Assembly: GCA_007133065.1 (NCBI GenBank)
Contig: SLNJ01000045.1
Span: 1 to 55,749 of the forward strand
DNA from: Opitutales bacterium
GTDB lineage: Bacteria; Verrucomicrobiota; Verrucomicrobiia; Opitutales; Oceanipulchritudinaceae
Length of the DNA stretch: 55,749 bases
Direction: 5' to 3'
In this document: piece after piece, positions 51,913-55,749 of the stretch
Position numbering within the stretch: position 1 is the stretch's first letter
Layout of the letters: each line of letters opens with the position of its first letter
Made by a program: the position numbers and the translations under genes
The notes under the pieces: model-generated
What the model saw: only the letters and a program-made list of their open reading frames with translations
Database searches by the model: none
Told to the model about the DNA's origin: nothing

Positions 51913-52648
51913 GGAAATCACGGATGTCGGGGATTGGATTGCGGCGGAAGCCGCCTGGTTTGCGCGCGAGATACGGATCTTCATCTTCACCCTCCTCATC
52001 TTCATCCTCGGCCGAGGATTCCACCACGGTTTCCTCCGGTTCCTCGTCGAAAATCTGGCTGAGGCGACGTGCTTCGGGGTAGAGGATGCGGGCGGGATTT
52101 GCGACGCGGCCTTTTCTGACCGATTCGAAGAGACATGGGAAACAGGCTTTGGCGAACGCCTCCTGGTAATCCTTGATCCATTTGTTCGAGACTCCCTCCC
52201 GCCGGTTGAGCAGCACCACGTCGGAGAAGTGGATACAGGCTTCGTACCAGGGCAGGGCGCCGGGGCTGGACTCGAGAAGAGCGCAGTCGACCACGGTGAG
52301 CACGCGCGCGATCCGGTGTCCGGTGGTCTGCAGCCACGCACAGAGGGCTTCGATCTGATCGACGGGATTTGCCGCCCCATCGAGTATGATGAAGGTGTTC
52401 GCACAACGATCGACGATCTCGGTCGCGGGCATCACCGGCTCATCCTCGTCCCACCGCCATTGGTGGCGGTGCACATGCGGCAGGACCGCCAGGTTTTCGT
52501 CGCACGCGGACGGAGGCTCAGAGTCGCACAGGAAGAGGGCGGCGGGGGCGTTCTCGGCGGCCGCCTCGGGCTGGTTCAGGAGATCGAGAAGCACCTCCCG
52601 CCGGCCCGAACCCCGCGCACCCATGATGATATAAATGTCAGCCATCAA
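51860..52648 (-). CDS. CobW-like P-loop protein without Walker A lysine
   Basis: A 262-residue protein resembling the G3E (CobW/HypB) GTPases. The N-terminal P-loop is GARGSGRR (10-17), with Arg where the phosphate-binding Lys should be. The RVLTVVDCALLES and HFSDVVLLNRREGVS segments match CobW-type switch and base-recognition regions (usually NKxD, here NRRE). The last about 60 residues hold an acidic run of Glu and Asp (about 215-227). Nucleotide hydrolysis is doubtful. It follows aroC by 15 bp and its 3' end overlaps the recombinase gene on the opposite strand. Confidence 0.7.
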   Translation of the reverse strand: MMADIYIIMGARGSGRREVLLDLLNQPEAAAENAPAALFLCDSEPPSACDENLAVLPHVHRHQWRWDEDEPVMPATEIVDRCANTFIILDGAANPVDQIEALCAWLQTTGHRIARVLTVVDCALLESSPGALPWYEACIHFSDVVLLNRREGVSNKWIKDYQEAFAKACFPCLFESVRKGRVANPARILYPEARRLSQIFDEEPEETVVESSAEDEDEEGEDEDPYLARKPGGFRRNPIPDIRDFLSRGDANAGGSPGAGPR

Positions 52649-52663
52649 TCGTATCGTTCGGGA

Positions 52664-53761
52664 CTACGATGAAAACGCGAAACTACGGTTTTGAGCGAAC
52701 TGGCGCATCCAGTGATCGACCAGCACCAGCGCGCTCATCGCCTCGACGATGGGCACGGCCCTGGGGAGCACGCAAGGGTCGTGTCGACCGCGTCCCTGCA
52801 ACGTAACATTCTCCCCGGCGGTGTTGACGGTGTCCTGCTTCTGCAGAATCGTGGCAGTCGGTTTGAACGCGGTGCGGAAGTAGAGCTCCTCCCCGTTGCT
52901 GATGCCTCCTTGCACCCCCCCGGAGTTGTTGGTCTGGGTACGAACTCCTCCGGCGGCACTCTCGAACGGATCGTTGTGTTCGGAACCGGTCATCGCGGTA
53001 CCCGCGAACCCGCTTCCAACCTCGAATCCTTTTGTGGCGGGGATGGAGAGCATGGCCTTGGCAAGATCGGCTTCGAGGCGATCGAACACGGGAGCACCAA
53101 GCCCCGGCGGGAGGTTGCGGATGCGGCAGCGGATGATCCCGCCCACGGAGTCCCCCCGGGCGCGAACCTCTTTGATCCGATCCACCATGCGCTCGGCCGT
53201 GGCGGGATCCGGACAGCGGACCGGGGTGGCATCGACGGCCGCGCGCTCGGGAAACGCGTCCATCGGAGACATTGTGATATCGTGTACGGTCTCGACATAG
53301 GCGACGATATCGATGTCGTTGGCTGCCTTGAGGATCTTGCGGGCGATAGCGCCGGCGGCCACACGCCCGATCGTCTCCCGCGCCGAGGAGCGGCCGCCTC
53401 CTTCGGGCATACGGCGCCCGAACTTCATCTGGTAGGTGTAGTCGGCGTGCGAGGGGCGGAACTTCTCCTGCATCTCGGCGTACGCTTCGGGGCGGGCGTC
53501 CCGGTTCCTGACGTTGAGTGCGATCGGCGTGCCGAGCGTGTGCCCGTCATGGACTCCCGAGAGGATCTCGACGGTGTCGCTCTCCTTGCGCGGCGTGGTG
53601 ATCTTGCTCTGGCCCGGCCGCCGACGCTCGAGCTCCAACTGGAGGTCCGCAACGGTCAACGGAAGACCGGGCGGGCATCCGTCGACGACGACGCCGACGC
53701 TTCCGCCGTGGCTTTCGCCCCAGGTTGAAATCCGAAAGAGGGTGCCGAAGGAATTGCCCAT
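52664..53761 (-). CDS. aroC: Chorismate synthase
   Basis: FMN-dependent last step of the shikimate pathway, converting EPSP to chorismate. A 365-residue protein starting [19 protein letters not shown], the family signature, followed by [17 protein letters not shown], a [14 protein letters not shown] segment, [17 protein letters not shown], and C-terminal [19 protein letters not shown]. All characteristic blocks are present and the length is normal. It precedes the CobW-like gene on the same strand. Confidence 0.97.
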   Translation of the reverse strand: MGNSFGTLFRISTWGESHGGSVGVVVDGCPPGLPLTVADLQLELERRRPGQSKITTPRKESDTVEILSGVHDGHTLGTPIALNVRNRDARPEAYAEMQEKFRPSHADYTYQMKFGRRMPEGGGRSSARETIGRVAAGAIARKILKAANDIDIVAYVETVHDITMSPMDAFPERAAVDATPVRCPDPATAERMVDRIKEVRARGDSVGGIIRCRIRNLPPGLGAPVFDRLEADLAKAMLSIPATKGFEVGSGFAGTAMTGSEHNDPFESAAGGVRTQTNNSGGVQGGISNGEELYFRTAFKPTATILQKQDTVNTAGENVTLQGRGRHDPCVLPRAVPIVEAMSALVLVDHWMRQFAQNRSFAFSS

Positions 53762-53999
53762 GGTTACCCAAAGAGCAAACAGCCTTGGCTCACGGAATCA
53801 AGCGTGAAGGTGTCTCCGGCGAGCCGAGGTGGTGTCGAGAAAACGCTTGTCAGCGAAATAGCTGTCGGCATAGTCGAAATACGATTGCCGCGGCCATGTG
53901 TGCGAGCTTCCACAATCACCAACGTCCGCTGTTCCAAGGCCTCCCGCAGGGCGGAGCACGCGGCCAACTGCCACGATGGACCACAAACCTGCCAGATCC

Positions 54000-55749
54000 A
54001 TGACGACACCACAATCCGCTACTCCACTGACACGATTCTTGCTCGCTCTCCTGATCATCGTTCCGGCATTCGCATCGGGACAGGAGGAGACCGATCCGAT
54101 TTACGAATTGAGCCCGTTCGAGGTCCAGGTTGAGGACGATCGTGGATACCGGGCGACGACGACGACCTCCGGAACCGCGTTGGACACGATGATCCGGGAT
54201 CTGCCCATGGGGTTGGAGGTGATTACCTCCGAGTTCATCGAAGATCAGCAGGCGCTCGATTTCCGCGAGGCGGTCCAATACTCGGCCGGCGTTTTCTTCC
54301 AAACGCACGAGGACCAGACGGCCGCCACACAGGATTTTGAAGTCCGGGACCGTTCGCCTTCCGGCTCTATCAACATTGGTAACCCGTTCGCGAACGCGAT
54401 CTCGATTCGGGGCTACTCGGTGCCCAACCAGCAGCGGCTCGGATTCCGAATCGGGGCTATTGTGCCCGCTTACGGCGTGGTGCTCGGGGGGTCGACGGAT
54501 ACCGCGAACACCCGGCGCCAGGAGGTGGTCCGCGGGCCGCAGTCGCTCCTGTACGGCATCAATGTTCTGTCGGGGATCGTGAATATCATCCCACGCCGGC
54601 CCACGGGCGAGGCCCGGACCCGCGTGTCGACCACCCTTGGGAGCCACAAGCTCCAGCGCTTCACGCTCGACCACAGCGGGCCCCTGATCCCGGGAAGGCT
54701 CAACTACCGGGTCCTGGGCACGTACACCGAGCAGGGCCATTGGGAGGACTACCGCGACAGCCGGAGGAACTACTACGTCGGCCAGCTCGACTGGTTCGTC
54801 ACGCCGAATATGCGGCTTTTTCTCGAAGGGCAGTACTCCGAGAGTAACGCCTACGGCGGCGGCCCGCGGTTTTTCGTGGACGACGGCGGCGACAATTTTC
54901 TATTTCGCAATCGCTACGACCAGTTCTTCACCTACGGACGCGACTTCTTCGATCAGCGCACGATTGACGAACCGGCCGTCGACGGGCAAGTCCACCGTCT
55001 GCCTGACGGCTCGGGAATTGAGATCGAGCTGGGAATGTCCGAGCTGATGCGGAAGCCGGACGAGACGTATACATTTCCCGATCTCGGCGAGCGCTTTCGG
55101 ATCTCGGGCCCGGATGTCCGCCGCGAAGAAGAGGAGTATAACTTCCTTGCCCTCGCAACCATGACTCCATTTGAGGATCTCAACATCGAGCTCGGCGCAT
55201 ACTATACGAAGACCGACATCTGGGAGCGGAACGTGAACATCGGTGTGTTCACCGACACCTCCTCGACGGTCCGGCCGGCTTCGCCGGACGAGCCGCCGGG
55301 CGAGGTGTGGGTTCGCAATCCCGAAGCCGATCCCGAGGATCCCTACGGGTTCGGTCCGGGAGAGTTGTTTGTCGCGGCGCACCCGGCACTCGACCGCATC
55401 GGATCGCTGGTTTCGGACCGCAAGTTCGCCCACTACAGCTGGTACGAGCGGCCGACGGCTTCGGAAAGCCTGCAATTGCGCGGCCGGGTCGCCTACTCGT
55501 TCGAAACCGGCTGGCTGTTCGACGACATCGCCTCGCACACGGTCATGGCGGGGGCCAGCGACATCAAGGACACGGTGAGTTTTGTCAACGGCACCATACC
55601 GAGTCTCGATTACGTCTACGCGGGAGAAGACCTTGAGAATATCCCGGAGAACCGGCATGCGGAGGACCCGATCCAGTTTCGCCGTATATTCAATTACGAG
55701 CCCCTGAGATTCGCCGACCAGACCCGCGCGATCATCGGCCAGCTCAGCA
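54000..55749 (+). CDS. TonB-dependent outer-membrane receptor (3' end outside window)
   Basis: The frame is open from the ATG at 54000 to the window end (583 codons). A signal peptide (TRFLLALLIIVPAFASG, about 11-27) is followed by DPIYELSPFEV, a TonB-box-like start typical of Opitutae receptors. The plug domain has LPMGLEVITSEFIED, AVQYSAGVF, NAISIRGY and EVVRGPQSLLYG, then NVLSGIVNIIPRRP. The barrel has begun by the window end. It imports an unknown ligand (metal complex, vitamin or glycan). The 238-bp gap to aroC shows no gene or clear riboswitch. Confidence 0.93.
   Translation, partial: MTTPQSATPLTRFLLALLIIVPAFASGQEETDPIYELSPFEVQVEDDRGYRATTTTSGTALDTMIRDLPMGLEVITSEFIEDQQALDFREAVQYSAGVFFQTHEDQTAATQDFEVRDRSPSGSINIGNPFANAISIRGYSVPNQQRLGFRIGAIVPAYGVVLGGSTDTANTRRQEVVRGPQSLLYGINVLSGIVNIIPRRPTGEARTRVSTTLGSHKLQRFTLDHSGPLIPGRLNYRVLGTYTEQGHWEDYRDSRRNYYVGQLDWFVTPNMRLFLEGQYSESNAYGGGPRFFVDDGGDNFLFRNRYDQFFTYGRDFFDQRTIDEPAVDGQVHRLPDGSGIEIELGMSELMRKPDETYTFPDLGERFRISGPDVRREEEEYNFLALATMTPFEDLNIELGAYYTKTDIWERNVNIGVFTDTSSTVRPASPDEPPGEVWVRNPEADPEDPYGFGPGELFVAAHPALDRIGSLVSDRKFAHYSWYERPTASESLQLRGRVAYSFETGWLFDDIASHTVMAGASDIKDTVSFVNGTIPSLDYVYAGEDLENIPENRHAEDPIQFRRIFNYEPLRFADQTRAIIGQLS

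Noticed and set aside
53930..54000. GCCAC and ACCTGCC before the TonB receptor, considered as a cobalamin riboswitch.
   Set aside because: The required GGGAA and GCCACTG core elements and the full B12 box are not in order; the match is by chance.

Overview
The window is a chromosomal stretch of a GC-rich Gram-negative bacterium. Outer-membrane proteins (a porin-like barrel and a TonB-dependent receptor whose mature start carries the ELSPFEV motif), a protein-arginine-kinase/ClpC pair, a K+-dependent membrane pyrophosphatase and an animal-type UDP-glucose dehydrogenase together suggest Verrucomicrobiota, probably Opitutae. This placement is inference; there is no rRNA in the window. Many genes lack a clear Shine-Dalgarno sequence, and several seem to start with GTG.

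Layout. 1-8.0 kb (+): 3' end of ilvE, mcsB-clpC (proteostasis), tilS, ftsH. 8.05-9.9 kb (-): SulP transporter. 10.1-12.7 kb (+): class I aminotransferase coupled to a UDP-glucose dehydrogenase. 12.8-17.05 kb (-): signalling operon of a single-domain response regulator, a hybrid histidine kinase and a receiver/adenylate-cyclase protein. 17.3-21.8 kb (+): lpdA and the three-gene proton-translocating transhydrogenase pntAA-pntAB-pntB. 21.8-28.0 kb: yjbQ and folA, then a broken thyA/acetyltransferase copy, a porin plus solute-binding protein pair, a truncated secreted protein, a ytoQ-like gene and intact thyA. 28.1-29.7 kb (+): acetyltransferase-nitrilase fusion. 29.8-34.6 kb (-): a protein of unknown function, a DMT transporter, and a metallo-hydrolase/beta-hydroxyacid dehydrogenase/small membrane protein cluster. 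34.8-37.8 kb (+): conserved unknown and hppA. 38.1-42.8 kb: degenerate SDR, sugar isomerase-like protein, NtrC-type regulator, NPP-type phosphodiesterase. 42.8 kb: tRNA-Thr(UGU). 43.0-48.55 kb (-): two-component pair leading into a pilin/pseudopilin operon with a PilB/GspE ATPase. 48.9-51.9 kb (+): RluA-like, lytic transglycosylase, SufT-like, tyrosine recombinase. 51.86-53.76 kb (-): aroC and a CobW-like protein. 54.0 kb to end (+): TonB-dependent receptor, cut by the window edge.

Most striking region. A thyA-folA operon with its divergent acetyltransferase-nitrilase neighbour is present twice in direct orientation (from about 22.84 kb and from about 27.17 kb) and the copies have decayed reciprocally. 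Copy A keeps folA but has a thyA with two in-frame deletions (276 and 273 bp) and only a scrap of the acetyltransferase. Copy B keeps thyA and the fusion gene but only about 57 bp of folA, with a nonsense codon. Between them sit four transport/accessory genes. The surviving fusion protein also lacks its nitrilase nucleophile (Gly for Cys). Other points of interest are a pilus-like operon with a collagen-like tandem repeat and no platform gene, a porin/solute-binding pair without an ABC transporter, a CobW-like protein without the Walker lysine, and an SDR without catalytic Ser and Lys.
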